From assembly GCA_003151595.1 (NCBI GenBank), contig PLXW01000170.1, positions 30,589-55,227 of the forward strand: DNA of 24,639 nt, in the 5' to 3' direction. Below the pieces are notes generated by a model that was given only the letters and a program-made list of their open reading frames with translations, searched no databases and was not told the origin of the DNA. Each line of letters starts with the position of its first letter. Positions within the stretch are counted from its first letter, which is position 1. The translations under genes were made by a program, and so were the position numbers. This stretch comes from Myxococcales bacterium. Lineage in GTDB: Bacteria; Myxococcota; Polyangia; Polyangiales; Polyangiaceae. This document shows, piece after piece, positions 1 to 6,604 of this stretch.

Positions 1-43
1 ACTCCGAGTCGCTTGGCATGCGACTCTCGATGGCAAAATCTCG

Positions 44-67
44 AAAAAAGAGCGCCTACGCCTCTTT
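44..67 (-). terminator. Probable Rho-independent terminator of the ABC exporter operon
   Basis: Read on the minus strand, AAAGAG (67-62) pairs with CTCTTT (52-47), helped by two inner GC pairs with one bulged G, and is followed by a run of six T (49-44). The hairpin overlaps the TAG stop codon (58-56) of the upstream ABC gene, so the stop lies in its loop. The stem is short and partly A/T, which limits confidence. A second 6-bp inverted repeat, GAGTCG (6-11) and CGACTC (21-26), lies just beyond it without a T run. Confidence 0.42.
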
Positions 68-1939
68 CGCGGACGTGACCGCCGCCTCGACCGCCAGCGT
101 GTGCTCGTGCGCGAACTGCAACCGATAGAGCTTCGCGTACACGCCGCCGAGCGCCATGAGCTCTTCGTGCCGGCCGGCTTCCACGACGCGCCCTTTGTGA
201 AACACGATCACGCGATCGACCGCGCGAATCGTCGAGAGCCTGTGCGCGATCACGATCGCCGTCCGCCCCGACATCACAGCGTCGAGCGCGACCTGCAACC
301 GCGCCTCGGTGTCGGAGTCGATGCTGGCCGTGGCCTCGTCGAGCACCAGGAGCGGCGCGTCGCGGTACATCGCCCGCGCGAACGCGAGGAGCTGGCGCTC
401 GCCGCCGCTGAAGTTCGCCCCGCGCTCCTGCACCCGCGCATCGAGGCCGCCGCGACGCGCGAACAGCTCCATGGCGCCGACCCGCGCCAGCGCCCGCTCG
501 GCCTTCGCGCGATCGGGCGTGGGGTCGCTCATGGCCACGTTCGAGAGCACCGTCCCCGCGAACAAGAAGACGTCTTGCGGCACGACCGAGAACTGCTCGC
601 GCAGCGTGTGCCGATCGTAGCCGCGCACGTCTTTCCCCAGTACGCGCACGTTGCCGTCGTTCACGTCGTACAGACGGAGCACGAGGCTCGAGACCGTCGT
701 CTTCCCTGCCCCCGTCGCCCCCACGAGCGCCACCTTCTCGCCGCGCGCCACGCTCAAGGTCACGTCGCGAAGCACCGGCACGCCCGGCTTGTACTCGAAC
801 GTCACGTGCTCGAGCGCGATCGCTTCGGTCGCGGGGCCGTCGGGCGAGCAGTCGACGATGGCGGTCGGCGCGGAGTCGGTCTCGTCCGTGTCGAGCAGGC
901 CGAAGATGCGCTCGGCCCCCGCCATCGAGCTCTGAAGGAGCGTGTAGCGGCTGGCGAGGAGGCTCACCGGCTCGAAGAACTGCTTCACGTACTGCGTGAA
1001 CGTCACCACCAGCGCGAACGAGATCGGATGGCTGCCGAGGTGGTTGAGCCCCGAGTAGAAGAGGATCGACGCGATGCAGACGGTGCTCACCATCTCGACC
1101 GCCGCGTCGAGGACCGCCTCGTAGTAGATCGATCGCTTGTTGGCGTCGCGGTACGCCTCGTTGATCTCGTCGAACTCGCGCGCGGTCGCCTCCTCGCGCG
1201 CGAACGCCTGCACGACGGCGATGCCCGAGACCTGCTCGTTCAGGAAGGCGTTGAGGCGCGCCGTCTTCCCGCGGATGTCGCGGTACGCCTCGCGCGAACG
1301 CTTCCTGACGAAGTTCACCACCAGCCCGACGATCGGCAGCGCCGCGAAGGCGATGAGCGAGAGGCGCCAGTCGAGCACCAGCATCATGACGACGATCCCG
1401 CTGAGCGCGATCATGTCGCCCATCGCGTTCAGCACGCCCGACGCGAAGAGCTCGCCGAGCGCGTCGACGTCGTTCGTCGCGCGGGTCACCAGCCGCCCGA
1501 CCGGCGTTCGATCGAAGTAGCGGAGCTGGAGGCGCTGCAAGAAGAGAAAGACGTGCGCGCGCAGATCGGCCATGGCGCGCGCGCCGGCGACCTGCATCGC
1601 GTACATCTGCCCGAAGTTCAGCGTCTGCACGATCATGATGAGCAGCGTGAAGACGATGACGTCGCGGAACATCTTCGGGCCGTCGCCGTGGTCGGCCTGA
1701 CGAACGACGTCCGCCATCACCAGCGGCCGCACGACGTTCACGATCGCCACGAACGCCAGCGTCGCCAGCGACAGGAAGAGCCATCGCGCGTGCGGCTTCA
1801 CGAACGGCCACAAGCGCCGCATCAGGCGCGAGTCGTACGCCTTGCCGAGCGCGTCTTCTTCGTGGAACGCGCGGAGCTTCTCGTTCGCGCGCGCCTGGTT
1901 GTGCCCAGTCGCCGCGCGGGGTGAGCGGACGTTGCTCAT
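56..1939 (-). CDS. ABC exporter half-transporter, catalytically competent subunit (permease-ATPase fusion)
   Basis: A 627-residue type IV ABC exporter: an N-terminal membrane domain of about six helices (first near residues 53-75), then a nucleotide-binding domain. Visible motifs are Walker A GATGAGKTT (about residues 407-415), signature FSGGERQ, Walker B LLVLDEATAS with the catalytic Glu, and the H-loop IAHRLST. I chose the ATG at 1939, which forms an ATGA overlap with the stop of the partner gene. The longer reading frame to 2269 only adds an Arg/Gly-rich shadow of that partner. The second gene of a two-gene operon, it should pair with its neighbour as a BmrC/BmrD (YheI/YheH)-like heterodimer in the inner membrane. 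The substrate (drug, lipid or peptide) cannot be read from sequence. It is complete and ends in a probable terminator. Confidence 0.93.
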   Translation of the reverse strand: MSNVRSPRAATGHNQARANEKLRAFHEEDALGKAYDSRLMRRLWPFVKPHARWLFLSLATLAFVAIVNVVRPLVMADVVRQADHGDGPKMFRDVIVFTLLIMIVQTLNFGQMYAMQVAGARAMADLRAHVFLFLQRLQLRYFDRTPVGRLVTRATNDVDALGELFASGVLNAMGDMIALSGIVVMMLVLDWRLSLIAFAALPIVGLVVNFVRKRSREAYRDIRGKTARLNAFLNEQVSGIAVVQAFAREEATAREFDEINEAYRDANKRSIYYEAVLDAAVEMVSTVCIASILFYSGLNHLGSHPISFALVVTFTQYVKQFFEPVSLLASRYTLLQSSMAGAERIFGLLDTDETDSAPTAIVDCSPDGPATEAIALEHVTFEYKPGVPVLRDVTLSVARGEKVALVGATGAGKTTVSSLVLRLYDVNDGNVRVLGKDVRGYDRHTLREQFSVVPQDVFLFAGTVLSNVAMSDPTPDRAKAERALARVGAMELFARRGGLDARVQERGANFSGGERQLLAFARAMYRDAPLLVLDEATASIDSDTEARLQVALDAVMSGRTAIVIAHRLSTIRAVDRVIVFHKGRVVEAGRHEELMALGGVYAKLYRLQFAHEHTLAVEAAVTSAKEA

Positions 1940-3762
1940 GCCGCGCCTCCCGGGTTCGGCGTGAGCGCGGCCATGCTGGCTTCGAGATCGTCGAGCGCGT
2001 CGAGCTCCGTCGCCGCCTTCTGCTCGTCGGCGAACGCCGCGTAGAGCCCGCCCGCGCGCGCCAGCTCTTCGTGCGTCCCGCGCTCGATGATCTTCCCCTC
2101 GTCGAGCACGATGATCCGATCGCACCGCGCCGCCGCCGCCACGCGATGCGTGACCAGCACCACCGTGCGCTTGGCCGCCTGGCGTTCGATCGCGTCGAGG
2201 ATCGCCCGCTCGGTCTTGGCGTCGACCGCGCTCAGCGGGTCGTCGAGCACCAGGATCTTCGGCTCCCACACCAGCGCGCGGGCCAGCGCCATCCGCTGCT
2301 TCTGCCCGCCCGACAGCTGCACGCCGCGCTCACCGACGACCGTGTCGAGCTGCTCCGGAAGCGACAGCGCTTCCTCCAGCACCTGCGCCTCGGCCGCGGC
2401 CTCGCGCACGCGGCGGAGCGACTCGGGCGAATCGGGATCGTCGAACGCGAAGCCGATGTTGCGCCCCACGGTCGTCGAGAACAGAAACGCGTCTTGCTGC
2501 GCGTAGCCGATCGTCCGTCGCACCGACGAGAGCGGGAGCTCGAAGACGTCGTACCCGCCGAGGAACACGGTGCCCGGCGGCGTCGGCAGGAGGCGCGCGA
2601 GGAGCATGGCCAGCGTCGACTTCCCCGACCCGGTGCGCCCCACGATCGCCAGCGACTCCCCTTCCTTCACCTCGAACGCGACGTCGTCGAGCACCTTGCG
2701 ATCGCCGTACGACAAGGCGAGCCCGGTCACGCGCAGCGTCCCGTCGATCGACGCCGGCGCGGGGCACGGGCCGTCGACCACCTCGGGCTTCGCGTCGAAG
2801 ATCTCCTTCAAGCGCGAATACCCCGCGCGCCCGCGCTGGATGATCGCCAGCGAGAAGCCGAGCGCGATCATCGGCCACATCATTCGCCCCAGCGCCGACC
2901 AGAACGCGAAGAACGCGCCTTTCGAAAGGCCGCCATGCGAAGGCCCGTCGAGGAGCATCTGGCCGCCGTACCAGAACAGGACGAGCGTCCCGACCGCCGA
3001 GATCGACCCGAGCAGCGGCTGCATCGATCCGCGAAGGCGCGCGAGCCCGAGGCTGGCGTCGAGGTACTCCTTGTTCGCGGCCTGGAAGCGATGCAGCTCG
3101 CGCGTCTCCAGCGCGAAGCTCCGGACGACGCGCACGCCGGCGAGGTTCCCCTGCACCATCTCGCTGAGCCGACCGAGCGCGTCCTGGTTGGCGCGCGTCC
3201 GCTGGAAGAGCGACTTCGAGAACTTGCGGGTGACCGCGACGAGCAGCGGCAACATCACGAACGCCGCCAGCGTGAGCTTCCCCGAGATGCTCGTCATGAC
3301 CTGAAGCGCGCTGGCGAACGCGAACACGACGTTGACGATGTTGAGGATGCCGAACCCGAACAGCAGTCGCACCTGCGTGAGGTCGCCCGACGAGCGGCTC
3401 ATGATCTCGCCCGACGACATCGTCCGGTAGAACGCGGCGCCGAGGCGGTGCAGCCGATCGAGCAGCACCGCGCGGAGCTCGTACTCCACGTCGCGACCGG
3501 CGTTGAAGATGAACCAGCGGCTGGCGATGCGCGTGAGGAACGCCACCAACGAGAGACCGAGGATGATCGACGCCGGAACGATCGCCGTCTTCGGATCGGT
3601 GCTGAAGATCCGATCGATCGCCGTCTTCGACAGCCAGTCGATCCGGTTCATCGTGAACTGGAAGCCCGCGAGCACGGCGGTGCCGAGCAGGTACGCGGGG
3701 AGCTGCCGGCGAAACTGCGCGCCGAGCGTCATCGGCAGATCTGCGGGGTTCACCTTTCGCAC
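1936..3762 (-). CDS. ABC exporter half-transporter with degenerate Walker B (heterodimer partner)
   Basis: A 608-residue membrane-domain/ATPase fusion of the same family as its downstream neighbour. Walker A GRTGSGKST is near residues 373-381, the signature is LSGGQKQR and the H-loop is VTHRVAA. The Walker B reads ILVLDDPLSAVD, so Asp replaces the catalytic Glu. In known heterodimeric exporters (TM287/288, BmrCD, TmrAB) one subunit carries this kind of change and forms the non-hydrolysing ATP site. The start is GTG at 3762, with an AGAGGA ribosome-binding site 7 bases upstream. The stop overlaps the ATG of the next gene (ATGA), implying translational coupling and equal synthesis of both halves. 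The 75-bp gap to the upstream gene shows no convincing promoter. Family assignment is secure; the substrate is unknown. Confidence 0.93.
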   Translation of the reverse strand: MRKVNPADLPMTLGAQFRRQLPAYLLGTAVLAGFQFTMNRIDWLSKTAIDRIFSTDPKTAIVPASIILGLSLVAFLTRIASRWFIFNAGRDVEYELRAVLLDRLHRLGAAFYRTMSSGEIMSRSSGDLTQVRLLFGFGILNIVNVVFAFASALQVMTSISGKLTLAAFVMLPLLVAVTRKFSKSLFQRTRANQDALGRLSEMVQGNLAGVRVVRSFALETRELHRFQAANKEYLDASLGLARLRGSMQPLLGSISAVGTLVLFWYGGQMLLDGPSHGGLSKGAFFAFWSALGRMMWPMIALGFSLAIIQRGRAGYSRLKEIFDAKPEVVDGPCPAPASIDGTLRVTGLALSYGDRKVLDDVAFEVKEGESLAIVGRTGSGKSTLAMLLARLLPTPPGTVFLGGYDVFELPLSSVRRTIGYAQQDAFLFSTTVGRNIGFAFDDPDSPESLRRVREAAAEAQVLEEALSLPEQLDTVVGERGVQLSGGQKQRMALARALVWEPKILVLDDPLSAVDAKTERAILDAIERQAAKRTVVLVTHRVAAAARCDRIIVLDEGKIIERGTHEELARAGGLYAAFADEQKAATELDALDDLEASMAALTPNPGGAA

Positions 3763-3837
3763 GCGCGGTCCTCTACCACTGATGCTCGCGCGCGGTCTGC
3801 CGTCGCGACAAAGCGCTTCGCCTCGCGGCGCGAGACC

Positions 3838-5070
3838 TCAGGATCGAACTCCCATCGGCTTTCTGTGCGACGAAGCGAGCGCGGGGCGATCTTTCCCTTC
3901 GGCCGCGGCGATCAGCTCCTTCACTTCGACGCGCGTCGCCAGGAGGCCGAGGATCACGCGCGCCGCGCCCCTCCCATCGAGCTCCTGCACCACGCCGACC
4001 TTCCCGCGAAACGGCCCGGCCAGCACTTGCACGCGGGTCCCCTTCTCGATCGGCGCGCTGGGATCGACCTCGGTGACGAGCGGCCGCCGCACCATCATGA
4101 TCCGCGGCACCGCGCGGATCGCGTCCACGCGCCGCGGCGCCGGCGTCACGTCGATCGACTCGGGCTTCGCAAGCTCGTCGCTCGCTTCGCGCGCGAGCTC
4201 GAGAGCCCTCTCGCGCTCGTCCTGCTCGACCCGTTCGCGGCGCGCCAGCGTGGCGGTGCGATCGCGCGGCCCTTCGCTCGGCCGCTCGCGCGCGTCCTTG
4301 CCCGCGGGCTCGTTGCCGAGATCGATCCAGTCGTTGTCGGTCGCCCACGCGATCAGCTTTTGGATCGGCCCCAGCGCGACGATGGCGTCTTCCAGCTGCT
4401 CGTCGAGCAGCTCCGAGTGGGTCACGGCGAGGTCGCGCGGAATGGTCCACCCGATCCACAGCGCGGTGTTCTCTTGCTCCGCGCGCGACGCGAGCTCCCT
4501 CACGCGATCGCTCGTCGCCTCCGCGGCCGGCGTGCGCTCGGACTCGGTCGCGAGGCCGATCGTGAACTGAATCGGCAGCGCTTCGAGCGCGCTCGTGAGC
4601 TCCAGAGTCCGCGCCGGATCGCCGAGGAGCGCGCGAAGGTTCCGCGTATCGACCCACGCCTCGGCGTGAAGCTCGACGCTCACTTCGACCTTCGCGGCGT
4701 CGATCCGCAGCTCGAGGAACGGGTGCCTCTGATGCGGCGCGGTATCGGCGAGCGTGGCCTCGAGCGATCGCTTCTTGTCGACGAGCCGCTCGATCTCCCC
4801 GCGCGCTGCCGCATCGCGCCAGAAGAAGACCCGCTGGCTAGCGACCCGCCAGCCGTTGCGGAGGCTGGGGTGCTCATCCGAGGCGGTGACCTCGACGGGG
4901 ACTCCGATCTCGGCGAGGCGGGTGACGACCCCCTTGGCCCACGCCAGCATGCGCTCTTTGAGCGCGAAGCGAGGCTCGGTGTAGGCGTTCGACGTCGCCC
5001 GCTCGGGGAGATAGGCGTCGAAATCGGCGCTGGTGAGTCGGAGCGTATCGGCGTCGGACTGCGAGGTCAT
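3838..5070 (-). CDS. Uncharacterised protein with C-terminal KOW motif
   Basis: A 410-residue soluble protein with no signal peptide or membrane helix. Residues about 341-390 form a KOW-type small beta-barrel, with the stretch VQVLAGPFRGKVGVV followed by a NusG/ribosomal L24-like beta pattern ending VEVKELIAA. KOW domains in NusG, RfaH, Spt5 and ribosomal proteins contact RNA polymerase, ribosomes or RNA. The N-terminal 230 residues (with FDAYLPERATSNAYTEPRF near the start) are not a family I recognise with confidence. The middle, about residues 240-320, is Arg/Glu-rich and probably a charged linker. There is no NusG N-terminal (NGN) domain, so this is not NusG itself. It is transcribed divergently from the double zinc-ribbon gene. 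A role in nucleic-acid or ribosome binding is inference from the KOW domain only. Confidence 0.72.
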   Translation of the reverse strand: MTSQSDADTLRLTSADFDAYLPERATSNAYTEPRFALKERMLAWAKGVVTRLAEIGVPVEVTASDEHPSLRNGWRVASQRVFFWRDAAARGEIERLVDKKRSLEATLADTAPHQRHPFLELRIDAAKVEVSVELHAEAWVDTRNLRALLGDPARTLELTSALEALPIQFTIGLATESERTPAAEATSDRVRELASRAEQENTALWIGWTIPRDLAVTHSELLDEQLEDAIVALGPIQKLIAWATDNDWIDLGNEPAGKDARERPSEGPRDRTATLARRERVEQDERERALELAREASDELAKPESIDVTPAPRRVDAIRAVPRIMMVRRPLVTEVDPSAPIEKGTRVQVLAGPFRGKVGVVQELDGRGAARVILGLLATRVEVKELIAAAEGKDRPALASSHRKPMGVRS

Positions 5071-5344
5071 TGCGGCGTAGGCGCCCGCCGGCCCACGAAC
5101 CGAACCGGGACGGCGGAGCGTGTCATTCCGTCAGCGGAGTGTCAATCAAGGCGCCCGAGTGCTTGCGGCGCTGCGGCACGCTTGACGCCCAAGCCCACCA
5201 TGTCAGAACGTGGATGAGATTTCGCTCTCGACACTCGGGCGACCCATTGTGGCCTTGCTCGCCTTCCAGATCTCGCTGCGATATCCCGCACTCGTTTGCT
5301 GCACGAAGGGCACATAGCCCTCGACGCCCGAAGAAAGACCCCCG
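5071..5344. promoter_or_regulatory. Divergent intergenic region between KOW gene and zinc-ribbon gene
   Basis: These 274 bp separate two divergent start codons, and the right half is less GC-rich than its surroundings, as expected for promoters. A TTGACA hexamer lies on the minus strand (5145-5140) facing the KOW gene, but no good -10 follows. On the plus strand a TTGCTC ... GATAT pair near 5255-5285 could serve the zinc-ribbon gene. GTGTCA occurs twice as a direct repeat (near 5120 and 5139). Short reading frames crossing this area have no ribosome-binding site and look accidental. Confidence 0.35.
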
Positions 5345-6280
5345 ATGAGCGACCAAGAGATCACGTGCGCCGAGTGCGGCAGTGCGTTCCTGTTTCGTGA
5401 GGCCGAGCAGGCTTTTTATGCCGAGCGCGGGCTCGCGGCGCCTCCGAAGCGTTGCAAGCCGTGCCGGCAAGCGCGCAAGGCGCAGGCCGAGGGTGGCGCC
5501 GGTGGTGGCCGAGATGCGCGTCCTCAGCGCGGCGGCGATCGCGGCGGCCCGCGGTTCGGCGATCGCGGTGGCGACCGAGGTCCCGCGCGCGCTCCCGGCG
5601 GCGATCCGAACGGGCGTCCTGCATTTCGGTCGGGCGGATTCGGCAACGGCGCCCCTCCGCGTGGCGGATTCGGCAGCAGCGCTCCGCGCCCGGGCCAAGG
5701 GCAAGCGCACGGCGGAGGAGGCTTCGGCAACGGCGCACCTCGGCCGTCGGGCGGCGGCTTCGGCAACGGCGCGCCTCCGCGGCAAGCGGGCGGGTTCGGG
5801 GGAGCTCCGCGCGGTGATCGGGGCGGATTCGGTGGCGCACCTCCTCGCGGGGATCGTGGGCCGCGTCCGAATGGATTCGGTGGCCCCTCGCGCGACGATC
5901 GTGGACCGCGCACGAACGGCTTCGACGGTCCGGCGCGCGACGCCGGCGCCGCGCCGCGCGAATCGGCCTGGGGGACGCGGCCGACCGACGGTGGCAACCG
6001 TCCGCCTCGCCAGCCTCGGCACCACGAAGACCCGGCTGCGCGCGCCGCTTCACCCGACGGCGCCGAGGCGCCGCGCGCCGCGCGAGTCCCCCGCGTTCGC
6101 CCCGAGCGCGCCAAGTTCGACATCACGTGCGCCGAGTGCGGCACCCAGTCGCAGGTCCCCTTCAAGCCGCTGGAAGGGCGCCAGGTCTTTTGCCAGCCTT
6201 GCTACAAGGCGCGCAAAGGGACCCCCGCTACCCCGGAGACCACCGCAAGCGACGGTACTGATTCAGGAATCGTCGAGTAA
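5345..6280 (+). CDS. Double zinc-ribbon protein with FG/RGG-like disordered middle
   Basis: A 311-residue protein in three parts. The N-terminus has a CxxC (residues 8-11) and a CxxC (37-40), matching the probable zinc-ribbon family often called zinc-ribbon domain protein (zf-trcl type). The C-terminus has CxxC (262-265) and CxxC (283-286), resembling the CxxC-x17-CxxC ribbon family. Between them, about residues 50-215 are almost only Gly, Arg, Pro, Asn, Asp, Ala and Phe, with repeated GGFGNGAP, GFGGAPRGDRG and DRGPRPNGFGGP units. Such RGG/FG stretches are intrinsically disordered and in other proteins bind RNA or drive phase separation. The start ATG is preceded by a weak GAAGAAAG ribosome-binding site. 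Both ribbons open with the same ITCAECG motif, and the DNA there is an identical 22-bp direct repeat (5360-5381 and 6122-6143). Nucleic-acid binding is inferred, not shown. Confidence 0.85.
   Translation: MSDQEITCAECGSAFLFREAEQAFYAERGLAAPPKRCKPCRQARKAQAEGGAGGGRDARPQRGGDRGGPRFGDRGGDRGPARAPGGDPNGRPAFRSGGFGNGAPPRGGFGSSAPRPGQGQAHGGGGFGNGAPRPSGGGFGNGAPPRQAGGFGGAPRGDRGGFGGAPPRGDRGPRPNGFGGPSRDDRGPRTNGFDGPARDAGAAPRESAWGTRPTDGGNRPPRQPRHHEDPAARAASPDGAEAPRAARVPRVRPERAKFDITCAECGTQSQVPFKPLEGRQVFCQPCYKARKGTPATPETTASDGTDSGIVE
5495..5960 (+). repeat. Gly/Arg/Phe-rich low-complexity coding repeat
   Basis: Imperfect, irregular reiterations encode GGFGNGAPPR, GGFGGAPRGDRG and RGPRPNGFGG-like units, giving about nine Phe-Gly or Phe-Asp-Gly occurrences set in Gly/Arg/Pro. 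Repeat units differ in length and codon choice, so this is a diverged coding repeat and not a recent tandem expansion. Confidence 0.8.
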
Positions 6281-6334
6281 GCGAGCTCGACGAGGCGCCA
6301 CCTACACGCGCTCACCAAACCGCGTCATAGCCAG

Positions 6335-6362
6335 TTGACGCGGCGCGTCTCGCGCTTAGCTT
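6335..6362 (+). promoter_or_regulatory. Putative sigma-70-type promoter for the miniprotein/sigma factor unit
   Basis: TTGACG (6335-6340) and TAGCTT (6357-6362) are separated by 16 bases. Transcription would start near 6369, giving a leader of fewer than 20 bases before the miniprotein ATG at 6387. The same layout, with the same CT immediately before the -10, occurs upstream of dnaJ (14695-14668). There is no obvious terminator between 6280 and here, so read-through from the zinc-ribbon gene is also possible. Confidence 0.45.
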
Positions 6363-6386
6363 CTGACCTCGAGAGGAGGAAGAAGC

Positions 6387-6539
6387 ATGAATTCTCCCTA
6401 TTCACGTTATGCACGTCATGCGCGTGGTTACGCAAACAACGCCCGAAACGGCGAAGCGCGTGAGTGGCTCACGGCTACGCTGCTCGGGTTGGCCTTGATG
6501 GCGACGATGACCACCTGGTGGTGGGACGCGATGCGATGA
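6387..6539 (+). CDS. 50-residue membrane miniprotein upstream of the sigma factor gene
   Basis: ATG at 6387 follows an excellent ribosome-binding site, GAGAGGAGGA (6371-6380), six bases upstream, which is among the strongest in the window, and TGA is at 6537. The product is 50 residues long. It has a basic, tyrosine-rich N-terminus with repeated YAR/HAR units (SRYARHARGYANNAR), then one hydrophobic stretch, WLTATLLGLALMATMTTWWW (residues 27-46), fitting a single membrane helix with positive residues on the cytoplasmic side. The first 20 codons are less GC-biased than neighbouring genes. A good promoter lies just upstream and the sigma factor gene starts 65 bp downstream, so the two may be cotranscribed. 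I recognise no family. The function is unknown; a membrane sensor, a leader peptide or a small stress protein are all possible. Confidence 0.62.
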   Translation: MNSPYSRYARHARGYANNARNGEAREWLTATLLGLALMATMTTWWWDAMR

Positions 6540-6604
6540 TGCGGCATCGAATCGCTGGATGAACGGTCTCGTGCTACGACGCCGCTCCCCGGGAGGTTCG
6601 ACGA

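Noticed and set aside
101..1924. A 607-codon open frame on the plus strand opposite the first ABC gene
   Set aside because: It is Arg/His-rich with no recognisable domain, and it is fully explained as the complement of a GC-rich real gene with clear ABC motifs.
1921..5217. A 1098-codon open frame on the plus strand
   Set aside because: Its composition is dominated by Arg, Glu, His and Asp. It lies antisense to a clear ABC subunit and the KOW gene, a typical shadow frame of high-GC DNA.
5215..5348. A short reading frame in the divergent region before the zinc-ribbon gene
   Set aside because: It has no ribosome-binding site and no recognisable features, and it overlaps the likely promoter.
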